Of a stretch of DNA of 64,000 nucleotides, positions 12,655-24,948 are shown piece by piece (positions within the stretch are counted from its first letter, which is position 1; every line of letters begins with the position of its first letter). The position numbers and the translations under genes are program-made. Source of the DNA: Amphibalanus amphitrite (lineage: Eukaryota; Arthropoda; Thecostraca; Balanomorpha; Balanidae); NCBI RefSeq assembly GCF_019059575.1, contig NW_024882207.1, positions 307,137 through 371,136 on the forward strand. The letters run 5' to 3'. The notes below the pieces were generated by a model that searched no databases, was not told where the DNA came from, and worked only from the letters and a program-made list of their open reading frames with translations.

Positions 12655-13900
12655 GTGAAGGGGCCTCCTATCCAGAGATGGCCTCTTTCCCAGAGACGGT
12701 CTCCTTCCGAGGGGATCCAGAGAGTCCTGCCAGAAGGGGCCTCTTGTGCAGAGGGAGCCTTCCATCAGAGAGGGCATAAAGGGTCTCGTTCAAGAGGCCA
12801 GAGGGGCCTCCTGACTCCTGCCCAGAAGGGCCCCTGTGCAGAGGAAGCCTCGGGGTCTCCTGCCCATAAAGGAGCTCCTGCCAGATGGGGCCTCCTGGCT
12901 CCTGCCTAGATAGGCCCTCTGTGCAGAAGGGAGCGTCCCATCCAGAAGGGGCCTCCTAAGCAAGGCCTCTGCCAGAGTGGACTCCTGCCCATAAAGGGTC
13001 TCCTGCCAGAGGGGCCTCCTGGCTCCTGCCCACAAAGGGCCTCCTGTGCAGAGGGAGTCTCGGGCCTCCTGCCCATATAGGATCTCCTGCCAGAGGGGCC
13101 TCCTGGCTCCTACCCAGATAGGACATTTTGTGCAGAGGGGGCCTCCTGACTGCTGCCAAGATATGTCCTCTTATGCAGAGAGAGACTCCCATCCAGAGAG
13201 GGCCTCCTGCCCAGAAGGGTCTCCTGCAAGAGGCCAAGGGCCCCCTGACTCCGGCCCAGAAAGGGCCCCTAAGTAGAGGAAACCTCGGGGCCTCCTGCCC
13301 AGTATAAATTCCTGCCAGAGGGGGCCTCCTGCCCAGTATAAGATTTCCTGCCAGAGGGGTCCTCCTGGCTCCCACCCAGATAGGGCCATCTGTGCAGAAG
13401 GGAGCCTCCCTGCAGAAGGGGCCTACTAAGCAGAAAAGGTGTCCTGCCAGAGGGGCCTCCTGCCTATAAAGGCTTTCCTGCCAGAGGGGGCCTCCTGCTC
13501 CTGTCCAGAAAGGGCCTCCTGTGAAGAGCGAGCCTCGGGGGCCTCCTGCTCATGAATGATCTCCTGCCAGAGGGGGCCTCTTGATTCCTGCCCAGATAGG
13601 GCCTCTTGTGAGAGGTGCCTCAAATCCAGAAGGGGCCTCCTGTGCATAAAAGGTCCCCTGCCAGACGGGGCCTCCTGCCCATCAAGGGTCGCTTACCAGA
13701 GGGGGCCTCCTGTGCAGAGGGAGCCTCGGGGGCCTCCTGCCCATGAAGGATCTCCTGCCAGAGGGGGCCTCTTGATTCCTGCCCAGATAGGGCCTCCTGT
13801 GAGAAGGTGCCTCACATCCAGAAGGGGCCTCCTGCCCATCAAGGGTCGCCTACCAGAGGGGGCCTCCTGGCCTCTGCCCAGATAGTGCATCTTGTGCAGA
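12655..13900. repeat. GGCCTCCTGCC minisatellite array
   Basis: About 1.25 kb of head-to-tail units built from phrases such as GGGGCCTCCTG, CTGCCAGAGGGGGCCTC, TGCCCAGATAGGGCCTC and TGTGCAGAGGGAGCCTC. Higher-order units of roughly 100-200 bp are visible; the blocks at 13,540-13,690 and 13,730-13,880 are nearly the same. The array lies in the right half of hAT-like element B and opens long frames on both strands that are not genes. Confidence 0.9.
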
Positions 13901-14024
13901 ATTATAGTAGGTTAGGCAGGAAAGTCAAGTGTAAAAGTACCCTAAGCGGTGCTCAGGGGGCCTCCTAATTATGACCGAGCGGGGGGGGGCCGGGCCCCAA
14001 GGCCCCCCCTTGGGTGCGCCACTG

Positions 14025-14389
14025 CGGCTGTCGTGAAAACGGCTACGAGAAAACGGCTACGAGAAAACGGCTAAAGCTGGCTCCGTCTGCGTGAAGTGCA
14101 TGGTAAATCCCTTTTTCAAATATTAACAAGTCCTGAAGCAAGATGCCTAGGCATTGTATACATATGTAGATAGGTGGTTCTTTATTTGCCGATAAGCGCA
14201 AGTTCGGACGGTAAAGCACGACGCATTTGTTGCCATAGCAAGACGTAAAACGAAGTTCTTGAATATATGACACAAAATGGACCGTTCTGGCAGCGGTCGA
14301 ATCTTCCCGCCTCAACTGCTCTGAGTCTCCTCACCTGCCCTGAGCTAAATCCGACGCCGGAAAAAAGTCGGTAGACTCGGCTTGGTTAA
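14025..14389. other. Short tandem repeat then unassigned DNA
   Basis: Immediately right of element B, GAAAACGGCTACGA is repeated about three times up to 14,074, and the start of this block forms the inverted partner of 10,001-10,019. The remainder has no recognisable feature. TTAA at 14,386-14,389 is the left target duplication of the next element. Confidence 0.6.
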
Positions 14390-14878
14390 AGGGACCCTCC
14401 CACCTTCAAAAAAGTTAATGAATTGGCATGAAAGTGATGTCCCTTGGTTCAGAAAGAGCGAAAACGAATATCTACCAAATTTCACCGAAAAATATTCACT
14501 GGTTTTCAAGATATTAGGCTTTTACTTTTGTTTACTTTTTGGGATCTCCCCTGTTACTAGCGACTTTATTTGGAAGTAATAATTTGGCAGCCTTAAAGTG
14601 CGGCAGACGTTGCGCGCAAAGCAGCGTTTATCACCACGTGTTAACGATGGTTTTAGTCTAAGATTTAAAAATCGTTAGATCTCCGCTGACGTCACAAATT
14701 CTAAGGGGGCATTCCAATGCATTAGCCCCTTAGAATCCGAAAACTGCAAGTTTGAAATTCCATATCTTCGAATTAAAGCATTTTTCGATGTTGTGAGTGC
14801 CCAAACCGGTATTTGCAGGCCATGGCCACCAATTTGGCTATCTCAACTCAAAACTAATGTTAAGGTGGGAGTGTCCCT
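14390..14878. mobile_element. 489-bp TTAA-flanked MITE
   Basis: The left end AGGGACCCTCCCACCTT and the right end AAGGTGGGAGTGTCCCT are inverted repeats with one mismatch. Perfect TTAA duplications lie at 14,386-14,389 and 14,879-14,882. The interior is AT-rich and non-coding. TTAA insertion is typical of the piggyBac superfamily; this family has no G/C homopolymer hairpins, so it is distinct from the TTAA elements at 10-12, 52 and 54 kb. Confidence 0.85.
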
Positions 14879-14882
14879 TTAA

Positions 14883-15339
14883 GTATGTACTAAGACCATC
14901 AGAGTAAGATAGTGCTCACAATCCCGTGAGCCGTTCCGGCCGTTTGCAGCAATTTTTAACGCGCTCGATTTGCACCTACCTACATATGTGTATATATTTA
15001 CCAACAGTGTTAAAAATATAATTTGCACATGTGGCCCTAAAGGATAATACTCGGACGTAGAATGTTTGCCAACATGCATCCCACCGTAAGGTTTGCCAAC
15101 TCGCTGTTGCGCAAACCGAGCTGCGGTCATTTCTGGTGAAATTCGGTCAACATTTTATTACAGTCTTATTCATAGCATCGTATACCTATGTACGAACCTA
15201 GCTATGTATACAGGTGGTGTGCTAAAAACAGGAGGCATATGTATTTACTTACACAATACACATCTATCATAACTAAGTGTTAGACTGTCCATTATAAGCA
15301 ATATATAAACTTCAACCGATCACGGCTTGGATTAATTCC
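14883..15339. other. Unassigned AT-rich DNA
   Basis: No coding, RNA or bounded repeat feature recognised. Confidence 0.4.
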
Positions 15340-15890
15340 CTCGAGACAACCGCTTTCGAGTTGTTCTGGGGCGCTCCCCGGGGCTCTCTCTCTCCCTGGC
15401 TCCCTCTATTCGCCGTAACAACATCGCGTCGGTCGCGGCACCACTCATGACAACTGTTTGATCGTCGGCAGCGCTCCCATCGGACCGACGCGACGCACCC
15501 CCCCCCCCCCGCGCCCCCTCTCGCAGAGGGGACACGCGGCCGGGGGGCGTCCGCACGCCGCCGGCACAGTTCAGCGGCGGGGGAGCCGGCACCAAACAAA
15601 AGGCCCGCGGGCCCCGGCCCCCGGTGCACAAATCTGCCGCGCGTGCTGGCCTCCAGCCACGTGCCGGTCGATAAGGGCTCCGGCGCCGTGCTATGGGATG
15701 GCAAACTGGACCGAAATGGGGCCGGGACGACTGTGGGAACGCCGCTGGCCACGTGCATGGCGTCGAAATCGATCGTGGCGCCTGGCGTCGGTATCGGCGA
15801 GGGGACCGTCCGCCGGCCGTCAGATCGGGGCTACCAGCATCACGTTGTTGTGTGCTCACCCCGAGCCGTGTCTGTAAAACAGACCGCATT
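15340..15890. promoter_or_regulatory. CpG-rich island without an assigned gene
   Basis: About 500 bp of strongly G+C- and CpG-rich sequence with a C run at about 15,500. Long frames on both strands (up to 185 codons) are what GC-rich DNA gives by chance and show low-complexity Arg/Pro/Gly composition with no recognisable domain. It may be a promoter or untranslated exon of a gene outside the window; this is inference from composition only. Confidence 0.35.
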
Positions 15891-16005
15891 TTCTAATCAC
15901 GGCTCGGAGGTTCTTATTCTATTAAAAATGTAAAATTAAGTGACGTAGTCTAGATTCTTCCATATTCTGAGCGAGAGTGAATGCGAGTGTTTGTTGTTGT
16001 GGAGT

Positions 16006-17532
<1,527 letters not shown>

Positions 17533-17586
17533 ATACATTAAATCACAGATAACAGTAGTACTACTGTTATCTGTGATTTAATGTAT
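17533..17586. repeat. 54-bp perfect palindrome
   Basis: The left arm begins ATACATTAAATCACAG and is perfectly mirrored by the right arm ending CTGTGATTTAATGTAT, with no spacer at the centre (AGTAGTACTACT). It would extrude as a 27-bp-stem cruciform. Confidence 0.95.
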
Positions 17587-20103
17587 AAATGGTTTATGAG
17601 TTCCGAGGTATTCCTTGAACCTCTTAGTCATTATTGCTCGCGAAAATCGTCGGCACCATCTATGTACGAGACAGTTTACATCCCCCACAATCAGTTGAAA
17701 CTGGGGAAGCTGATGGTCGCGGCTGTCTCCTACACGGCTCTGTCCACACAGAAGTGACAGCCACCAACAGCTCTGTCTCCCGCGGGACGGCACGGCGCAC
17801 GGCGCACACGTCACCGCCTTGTTTTGTGTTCTCCGGGACGCGGGCCAATTAGTGCCAGTCGGCCCGTAATAGAACAGCGGCCGTGCCCACAACATAATCC
17901 CTTATCCCCCTGGGAAACGGCGCCTGCCAAATAATCTTTTCGTCTCCAAAATGTCGCGGGCACTCGGGGCCGGTGAGTGGTGTTAGCGGCCGGCTGAGCC
18001 GTCCTAGAGGCGGCGGTCGGCTGGATGACGGCTGAGCCGGGCGGCGGCGGTCGGCGTCATCAGCCGTCATCCGACAGCGGCCGGTGACAATCGCGGCGAG
18101 CGGCGCCCGAGAGACGAGAGTGGCGCACAGCGGCGGCACTGATTGGATTGTGGTGGGCATCTGATAGACGATTTGGCCTGACGCGACGTCACAGCACCTT
18201 TCTGTATGTTTCGAGGGTTGTTGGTTACCAATAAACAGAACCATAATACGGTCAGGAAAAGCAGGGAACATCCATGTGTGTTTGTCGTTTGAACGATATC
18301 TCGACGAACGTTTCATTAAGTAAAATTAAAATTGATGCCCTACCTACCGCCTGCACCATAAGAAACATCGTTACAAATCGCCCCTTTAAATATACCTACA
18401 AATGCTCATCAGACGGTAGGAGTAAGAACCCACTCGTCTTCGAACGTCTATGCCTCGGTAGCTCGGTTCAACTTAGGATGAAAACAGTAGTTTTTCGCCC
18501 AATGCTGCCTGGATGTTCTTTTATAATCGAGAAAAAGTAATGAAAAAAAAAGTTTTTAGGCACTGTGCAGTGCGCCGGGGCAGAAATATTGTGCCCAGTA
18601 AAGTTTCTGGCCAATTCCAAACACTCTTTGGATTTCAGACTAATACATATGCTTTTCCAAGCAATGCGTCTCCGTGTTACAAAGTCGCTTCTACTGCCTC
18701 GGACAAGCTAACAGACGTACCGCAACTTTCCGGCAAGGTAAGGATTATTTCCACTGCCTGTGACAGGACCCCTCCCCCGTCCGGCGCACATCGGCAATCA
18801 CAGTCGCTGATTGTCGACGGTCGTCGTCAGCGGCGGCAGCCGTCACGCTCGTCAGCTCAAGAGGCCATCGAGAGCGACACAGCGCCGCCGTCGACGGAAG
18901 GTGGATGCTGCGGCGGCCGCGCAAATTGGTGACGACACAATTGTAAGGGGGGGGGGGGCTCGAGTGGGACCGCCGAGAGCGTGGCACCGGCACGAGAAAC
19001 ACAGCCCCAGGGTACAGCCAGATGTGATTCGTTCGGTGCCTTGTTGGAGAAGGGAAGTGAATGGGAGATTACGTGAAGGGGCAAAGATGTCCTTCGACGA
19101 GGAAACTGTCGCCCGTTCACATCATCTTGCATGTAAAATATAATACATAAAACCTTCTGTGCAATCACGCTGAGCCCTGTAAAGATTTAGCATTGAGCAA
19201 TACCTACATTTGAGAGCAATCCCATCTCTTCTGGCTTTCTCTCGTCCTCTAAGAAGGTTAAAACGGATGAGGAGTTGGCAGTAGACGGCTGATCGAATGA
19301 CTGGTTTGGGTCGACAATTAATTTTTATGTCATTACATATCGCCGTCCTCTCATAAAAGTTCACACCTCCGGGCTCCGAACGGTCGATATCCATGCCGAT
19401 CGTTGAGGAAATTACACCAGGGTGTTAGGGCGTTATTACTCTAAATCACGTGAGGGAAACGCCAACCATTTTGTGGTAGCACTCCATCCCCCTTCTCTAT
19501 CACTCACGTACACCTCCGTTCTCACCGCAGGAGACTCCCCACACATACATGTGACACAAAGGTAGGGGGGCCACTCCGGCCGGGCCTACCTCTCTCTGGC
19601 GGTAATTAACAGAGCCCGGAATTATTGGCGCATTCCCCGAGCACTGCAATCGGCCGGGGAATGCCATCGAATTCCGGCCGGCCGGTGGAGCGCGGCGACG
19701 AACATCTGTGGAATCCACCGGACGACTAGTGTAGATGGGGAAAATTTCTACCCATCCCCGTTTGGACATCCCAGCGCCATTTGGACGGGATAGGGGAGGA
19801 GAGAAACCACTAGGATAAGACGAAATGAACGGAGAGAAAAGGAGGGGCGAGGGGCTACCCATCCACTGCGGACGTTATCGCAAAACTGGACGGGATGTCC
19901 CTCTGGACCCCCGAGATACTTTACTTCCGAGGAAATTGGGGACATTTTGGCCATGAATATTACACAAGCACATCGGATAGCCGGCCCTCGGCGCCTGCCG
20001 CCGGGGACGTGGGGCTAGTCTGCGTTCCATTTCTACTATTTCTATTTTTTCTGTCCTGTTTTTTTTTTCTCAGCAGTGTCTTGTTAAATCAGTTGAGGAG
20101 AGA
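17587..20103. other. Unassigned DNA with CpG-rich patches
   Basis: CpG-rich patches lie at about 17,640-18,120 and 18,760-18,990, the latter with a G run at about 18,948. No coding series on either strand carries family motifs or compatible splice sites. Confidence 0.4.
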
Positions 20104-20111
20104 GAGAGGTG

Positions 20112-20364
20112 CAGGGGCGCGGGAACTACTTTCCGACTGGGGGGGCACACCATAATAGAGATCAACCTAGGGTACCCCCAAATCTAGTTTTCTCACCGGT
20201 TTTAGGCCACTTATTTTTCACCCCTCGGCTTTTTCAACAAAAAAAGAAAACATTTGCAAAAAAAAGTGTGATATTCCGTCTCAAAGCTGTGGGGGCACCG
20301 CCCCCACGGCCCCAGAGTTGGGGGGGCAAGCTGCCCCCACTGCCCCCCGGCTCCCGCGCCTATG
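20112..20364. mobile_element. 253-bp hAT-like MITE
   Basis: The termini CAGGGGCGCGGGAAC and GCTCCCGCGCCTATG are imperfect inverted repeats. They are flanked by a perfect 8-bp duplication, GAGAGGTG, at 20,104-20,111 and 20,365-20,372. Subterminal G runs and C-rich blocks (CTGCCCCCACTGCCCCCC) match the style of the other hAT-like elements here. Far too short to encode a transposase. Confidence 0.88.
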
Positions 20365-20372
20365 GAGAGGTG

Positions 20373-21333
20373 GTACATTTCAGTGTTCCGTTTTTACAGT
20401 CATACCAAAATGGAATATTTTGGTAATACCCACTGATTATTTGTGTACCTATGGTAGTGTCGTTTGCCGTTTTGATTATATGTGTATCACTTTCTTTGTA
20501 TTGTATCAATGTGTCATGTGCCGTTTATGTTGTGTATGTGCGTTTGTGGATTTTTTTTTTGCGCCTGCCGCAAGAGGAAGTCCTAGAAGTTTTAGATACC
20601 GTAGTGGTCTCTATCTCCGATAGAGAAAGCAATATTAGAATAACTCGCCCCTCATCTACCCCGCCTGCCGAGTTAGGCTCGCCCAGCAACAAGCTTGCTT
20701 AGCTGGGTGGCCTATTTCGGTGGGCACTTGACCATGCTGAAACCTGACCAGGAACCGACACCGACCTTTTGATCTGCATGCTACCGGCTTATACCCATGT
20801 CCTTGTGTGATTGTTCCAACTCCCTGTACGAATGTGTAACTAACCAAGGTATGAATGTATAGGTACTGAAGAAAAAAAAACAAAAAAAACGTAGTGTCTA
20901 GTCAAAGCTATTTTTAGCTTTGATTTCTTTCCGCCCCTTGTATGCATGACTCATAACACTACTTGCATCTGTATTTGGCTGCACAGGTTTTTTCGCTTCT
21001 TTTTTTTGTTATTTTCCTTTTCTTAGCAGGGAGTGTCACGACTTGCATATTTTTGTTTTTGGTGTTAACGTATGGTTCTGTGGTCGTGCGGGACCGTGGG
21101 TGGACACTCCTGGTCGTCTGTTCATGGGCGGCGGACTATTTTGTAGATTAGTTAGTGCAATTTAAAAAAAGCACATCTCAGTTGGATCCACGGCTGCGAA
21201 GTCGATGGAGGTGACTTCGACTCCGGGCAGAGCTGCCCACTCCGACAGACTCTAACTCCGACTCCGCACCGCAGCCCTGCCAGGTCTGCGGAGTCGATGG
21301 ATTTTCGGCGACTCCGGCTTCGGGTCCGGTTTC
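20373..21333. other. Unassigned DNA with CGACTCCG-rich end
   Basis: No gene recognised. The last ~150 bp are rich in GACTCCG/CGGAGTC phrases; the same phrases resume at 24,270-24,340, showing that hAT-like element C inserted into this short repeat. Confidence 0.5.
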
Positions 21334-21779
21334 CAAAATCGCACGGGCGTAGGAACGTCATGAAAAGTGGGTGGGCCACCCTGTCAAGGGGCCTCCTTTT
21401 CCAGGGGCCTCCTATTTTCAGGGGCCTCCAACTTTTGCCTCGTCCTGCTGGCTGCTTTCAAGTATGACATCCAAATCTAGCTTCTCAGATCGGGCAGATG
21501 TACCCAGGGGCGTAACCGCTTAAGCGAACAGTGCGGAAAGTCCGCACCATTTTTTAAAACTTATTCCCCCTCCGATTTTTTTTAGAATCTATTTGCCGCA
21601 AACGGCGCATGACCCCTGAAAACCCTTACACAAATGTCTTCCTCGTTTCCCAAGTGCCCCCATTAGCTTCATAGGCGCCCTCTTTGGCATATAGGTAAGC
21701 GCCCTATGTATAGTCATCAGAGACATCCCTATATGTGCCACAGTCTCCCCGTTGTCGCATACAATGTGCGCTTATCATA

Positions 21780-22060
21780 GGCGTCTCTCTTTTATGGACA
21801 CTTGAAGGCGCCTCTCTTTGCCATGCCGGCGCCCCTGTTTCTTATGAATGCACCCCCATGGCATTGATCAATTGCAGTCTGCAGACCTCTATTGCATGTG
21901 GACGCCCATATATGTAGGCCTCAGAGGCGCCCCTCTTTCGCATTGAGGCGCCCCTATGGGCTTCATAGGCGCCCCTATGGGCTTCATAGGCGCCCCTCTA
22001 TTGCACGTAGGTGCCCTACTGTCTCAGAACCGCTCCCCTTTGGCATGCAGACGCCCATCT
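21780..22060. repeat. GGCGCCCCT short tandem repeat
   Basis: Phrases such as GGCGCCCCTATGGGCTTCAT and GGCGCCCCTCTTTCGCAT recur at about 25-bp spacing. The same phrases recur inside the hAT-like element at 33,438-34,534, so the two elements share internal repeat vocabulary. Confidence 0.75.
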
Positions 22061-22079
22061 TTCGTACGGAGGAGCCGCT

Positions 22080-22760
22080 GTGGTTCTTAAAGACGGCATG
22101 GTGCTCCCAGACGCAGATGGGGCTCTCGGAGTCGACAGTGTGGGACCTTCAGTCGCTGATGGGTGCCCGCCGGATGTGGACCCTTGGAGACGCCGGTATG
22201 GGGCCCTCAGAGATGCCGGTATGTGGCCCTTAGAGACACCGGTGTGGAACCCTCAGATACTTCAGTGTGAAGCCCTTACAATTACTGGTGTAGAGCTATG
22301 AATGCGCTGGCTTAAATCCCTCAGAGGCCGGTGCATGGACATTAGAGCTCAGTGAGAGCTTGTGTGGTGCCTTCAGTGGCCTTGTGGAGCCGTTAGACAT
22401 CAACATGGTGCTCTCAGGAGCCGGTGAGTCCTCAGAGTCACCGGTGTGGGGCCTTCAGAGCTCCGAGATACTGGTGTGGGGCCCTCAGAGGTGTCGGTGT
22501 GGGTCCTTCAGATGTACCTATAGAGCCTTGAGATGCACAGGTGTGGTGGCCCACAGAGGCGCCGGGTGGGGTCCCCAGAGCCACCGATATAGGGCCCTAA
22601 GAGACACTAGTATGACCCTCAAAGGCGCCGCTGTGTGGCGCTCATAAACACTGGTGTGGAGCCATCACAGGCGGGTGGAGCCGTTAGAGGACGGAAAGGG
22701 CCCTTAGATGCCTACAAGGAGCCTTCAGAAGCCGGTGTGGCACCCTTATGGGGATAAGCG
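22080..22760. repeat. GGTGTGGRGCCCTCAGAG tandem repeat
   Basis: A degenerate ~30-bp unit (GCCGGTGTGGGGCCCTCAGA type) is repeated many times within element C. Open frames here are repeat artefacts. Confidence 0.75.
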
Positions 22761-22859
22761 TGTCTACTTAGGAGCCCTTGAGGTGCTCTCATGAGCTCTG
22801 TGGGGCCCTACCGAGCCGAAATATGGCCACGGCCAGTTGCCGCGCATGGTTCTTCGGAC

Positions 22860-24060
22860 TATCATTCTCAGGGGCCTCATCTGCCTAGTTTGAATAGAAG
22901 GGCCTCTCAGAGACCATCAGTCTCATGGGCCTCCTCTGGCTAGTATAAATAGAAGGGCCTGTTAGACCATCAATCCTAGGGGCCTCCTCTAGTTAGTATA
23001 AATAGAAAAGCCTCTCAGACCATTAATCTCAGGGGCTCCTGTGGACAGTATAAATAAAAGGGCCTCTCAGACCATCAGTCTCGGGGGCCTCCCTAGAAAA
23101 GTGTAAATGTGGATAGAGGGCCCCCCTCAGATTCATTAGGAGTGGACCTCTCTGACTATCAGTCTCAGGGGCCTCTTGTGGCCAGTATGAATATAAGAGC
23201 CTCTCAGACCATCGGTCTCAGGGGCCTCCCTAGAAAAGTGTAAATGTGGATAGAGGCCCCCCTCTGATTCATTAGGAGTGGACCTCTCTGGCTATCAGTC
23301 TCAGGGGCCTCTTGTGGCCAGTATGAATATAAGAGCCTCTCAGATCATCGGTCTCAGGGGCCTCTTCTGACTAGTGACTAGTGTGTATAGAGGGCCCTCC
23401 CAGACCACCGGTTTCAGGGGCCTCCAGTGGCCAGTTATATGAACAGAAGGGCCTCACAGCCATCAGCCTCGGGGGCCTCTTCTGACTGGTGTGAATATGA
23501 GGGCCTCTCATACCATCAGTCGCAGGGGCCTCCCAGTCTCAGGGGACTCTTCTGACTGGTGCCGGATTGAGGAACCTCCCAGACCGAAAGTTTTGGGGGT
23601 CTCCTGTGGCCAGTATGAATAGAAGGGCCTCTCAGTTCATCAGTCTCATGGGCCTCTTCTGCCTGGTGTGATGATAAGGGCCTCTCAGGTCATCAGTCTC
23701 AGGGGCCTCCTCTGACTACAGTGTAGATGGATAGGCCTCCCAGACCATCAGTCTCAGGGGCCTCTTCTGACTATTGAGGATAGAGGGGCCTCCTCTGACT
23801 AGTGAGGGTAGGGGGCCTCGGCTAGACCGCCAGTGTCAGGGGCTTATTCTGACTAGTGTGGATGGAGGGGCCTCCCAGACCACCAGTCTCAGACCTCTGA
23901 CTATAGTGTGGATAGAGGGGCCTCCCAGGCCGCCAGTGTCAGGGGCCTCCCCAGACCAGTGTGGATATTGGGGCCTCCTCAGATCCACTAGGGCCTCTCA
24001 GGCCATCATTCTCAGGGGCTTCGACTGACAAGTATGAACAGAGGGCCAGTCCTTGGATCC
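22860..24060. repeat. CAGTCTCAGGGGCCTCCTCTG satellite, ~60-70-bp units
   Basis: About 18 units built from AGACCATCAGTCTCAGGGGC, CTCYTCTGACTAGTGTG and AATAGAAGGGCCTCTC. Two ~120-bp blocks near 23,080-23,200 and 23,220-23,340 are nearly identical, showing recent local duplication. The array lies in the right half of element C and shares the GGGGCCTCC core with the array at 12,655-13,900. Confidence 0.9.
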
Positions 24061-24651
24061 ATCACGGCCCCTTGGAGTCCGTGCGTGGGGATTCGTGGAA
24101 CTTATTTTTACCGAGTTTGTTTATTCTGCAAGGCGACGACGTCCTCTCAAATCGAGACGAGGGGCCTCGCGTAAAAAGTGGGTGGGCCAAAACACATGGT
24201 TGGCCCCCCCCACCTCGAAAAGTGGGTGGGCACTTGCCCACCTGGCCCCCCCTGTTCCTACGCCTATGCAAAATCGACTCGGAGATTAGACTCCGACTCC
24301 GGTCAGAACTGTCGACTCAGACCGATTCACACTCCGCAGTCTGGTTGGATGAACCCCACAGACGCCCGGCATGCCTAAAAGGGTAAAAAAAAAAAAATGC
24401 CAGCAGAGGTAAGATAAGTTCGTGAGACGTCTCAGTCATCGCTTGGGGCAAATTTGCTGTCTAATCCGATTAATCTCTTAGGGAGTATTTAAGGATAATA
24501 TACACTATGGCTGTCGTGCCAGGCTCGCTGCGTAAGTATGTCGTGGTGCGTACGCCCCTGCACCAAGACGGCCTTGAAAAGTTTTGGGCTTCACAATCGT
24601 ACTGCTGATTTGCATATTTTTCGTAAACCGGTTGATGAAAAATAACATCGA

Positions 24652-24696
24652 GTGCGCTGTTTTTTTCCGGTTGCATCCGGAAAAAAAACAGCGCAC
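24652..24696. repeat. 45-bp hairpin with T-run/A-run stem
   Basis: GTGCGCTG, a T run and CCGG are mirrored by CCGG, an A run and CAGCGCAC around a 6-base loop (TTGCAT). The runs differ by one base (7 T, 8 A). Confidence 0.85.
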
Positions 24697-24942
24697 CGTC
24701 CCAGGCCCTCACACCTTGTGAGCGGAGTTATTGAGCACGCTCGGACTTCACCCCATAACATCGAGCAACGCACCTCTGCGCCGGCCATCCCTCACGGAGC
24801 TCGTATGATCCCCGCAACCATCCTCTGTTTATAGTCGAGTCGGTCACTATTCAGCCGGGACCTCCCTGAGCCGGGCATCCTCCAATAACGCAACGCAGAC
24901 ACGGAACTTGTCTCAATAGCGTGACTACGTATTGCGCGACAT

Positions 24943-24948
24943 TTTATT
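24943..24948 (-). terminator. Candidate polyadenylation signal AATAAA for V-ATPase A
   Basis: AATAAA on the minus strand, about 770 bases past the V-ATPase stop codon. It is the first exact match I noticed downstream; use is not shown, and variant signals could lie closer. Confidence 0.35.

Larger units (their letters stand above)
10270..14024. mobile_element. Composite hAT-like element B, 3.75 kb, with nested insertions
   Basis: The left end CAGGGGCGCACCCAGG and the right end CCTTGGGTGCGCCACTG are inverted repeats with few mismatches. Each continues inward into GGGGGCCCGGGC-like and GGGGCCTCC sequence. The flanking octamers, AACCTGTT and CGGCTGTC, match at only four positions, so the target duplication is not clear. 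The body holds two nested TTAA-type elements and a GGCCTCC minisatellite. No transposase is seen. Confidence 0.65.
21342..24268. mobile_element. hAT-like element C, 2.93 kb, filled with satellite arrays
   Basis: The left end CACGGGCGTAGGAAC and the right end GTTCCTACGCCTATG are inverted repeats. AAAAGTGGGTGGGCCA-like blocks lie just inside each end. The flanks carry a perfect 8-bp duplication, CAAAATCG, at 21,334-21,341 and 24,269-24,276. The interior is almost entirely tandem repeats of three kinds and has no transposase. Confidence 0.9.

Noticed and set aside
12655..13900. CRISPR-like regular repeats
   Set aside because: Units are degenerate, contiguous and lack unique spacers of constant length; this is a eukaryotic minisatellite within a transposon.
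15332..15889. 185-codon minus-strand frame at 15.3-15.9 kb
   Set aside because: Same GC-composition effect; no motif, no splice partners and no neighbouring exon.
22860..24060. Repeat-protein gene encoded by the GGGGCCTCC array
   Set aside because: Open frames are short, change frame between units and lack a start or splice context.
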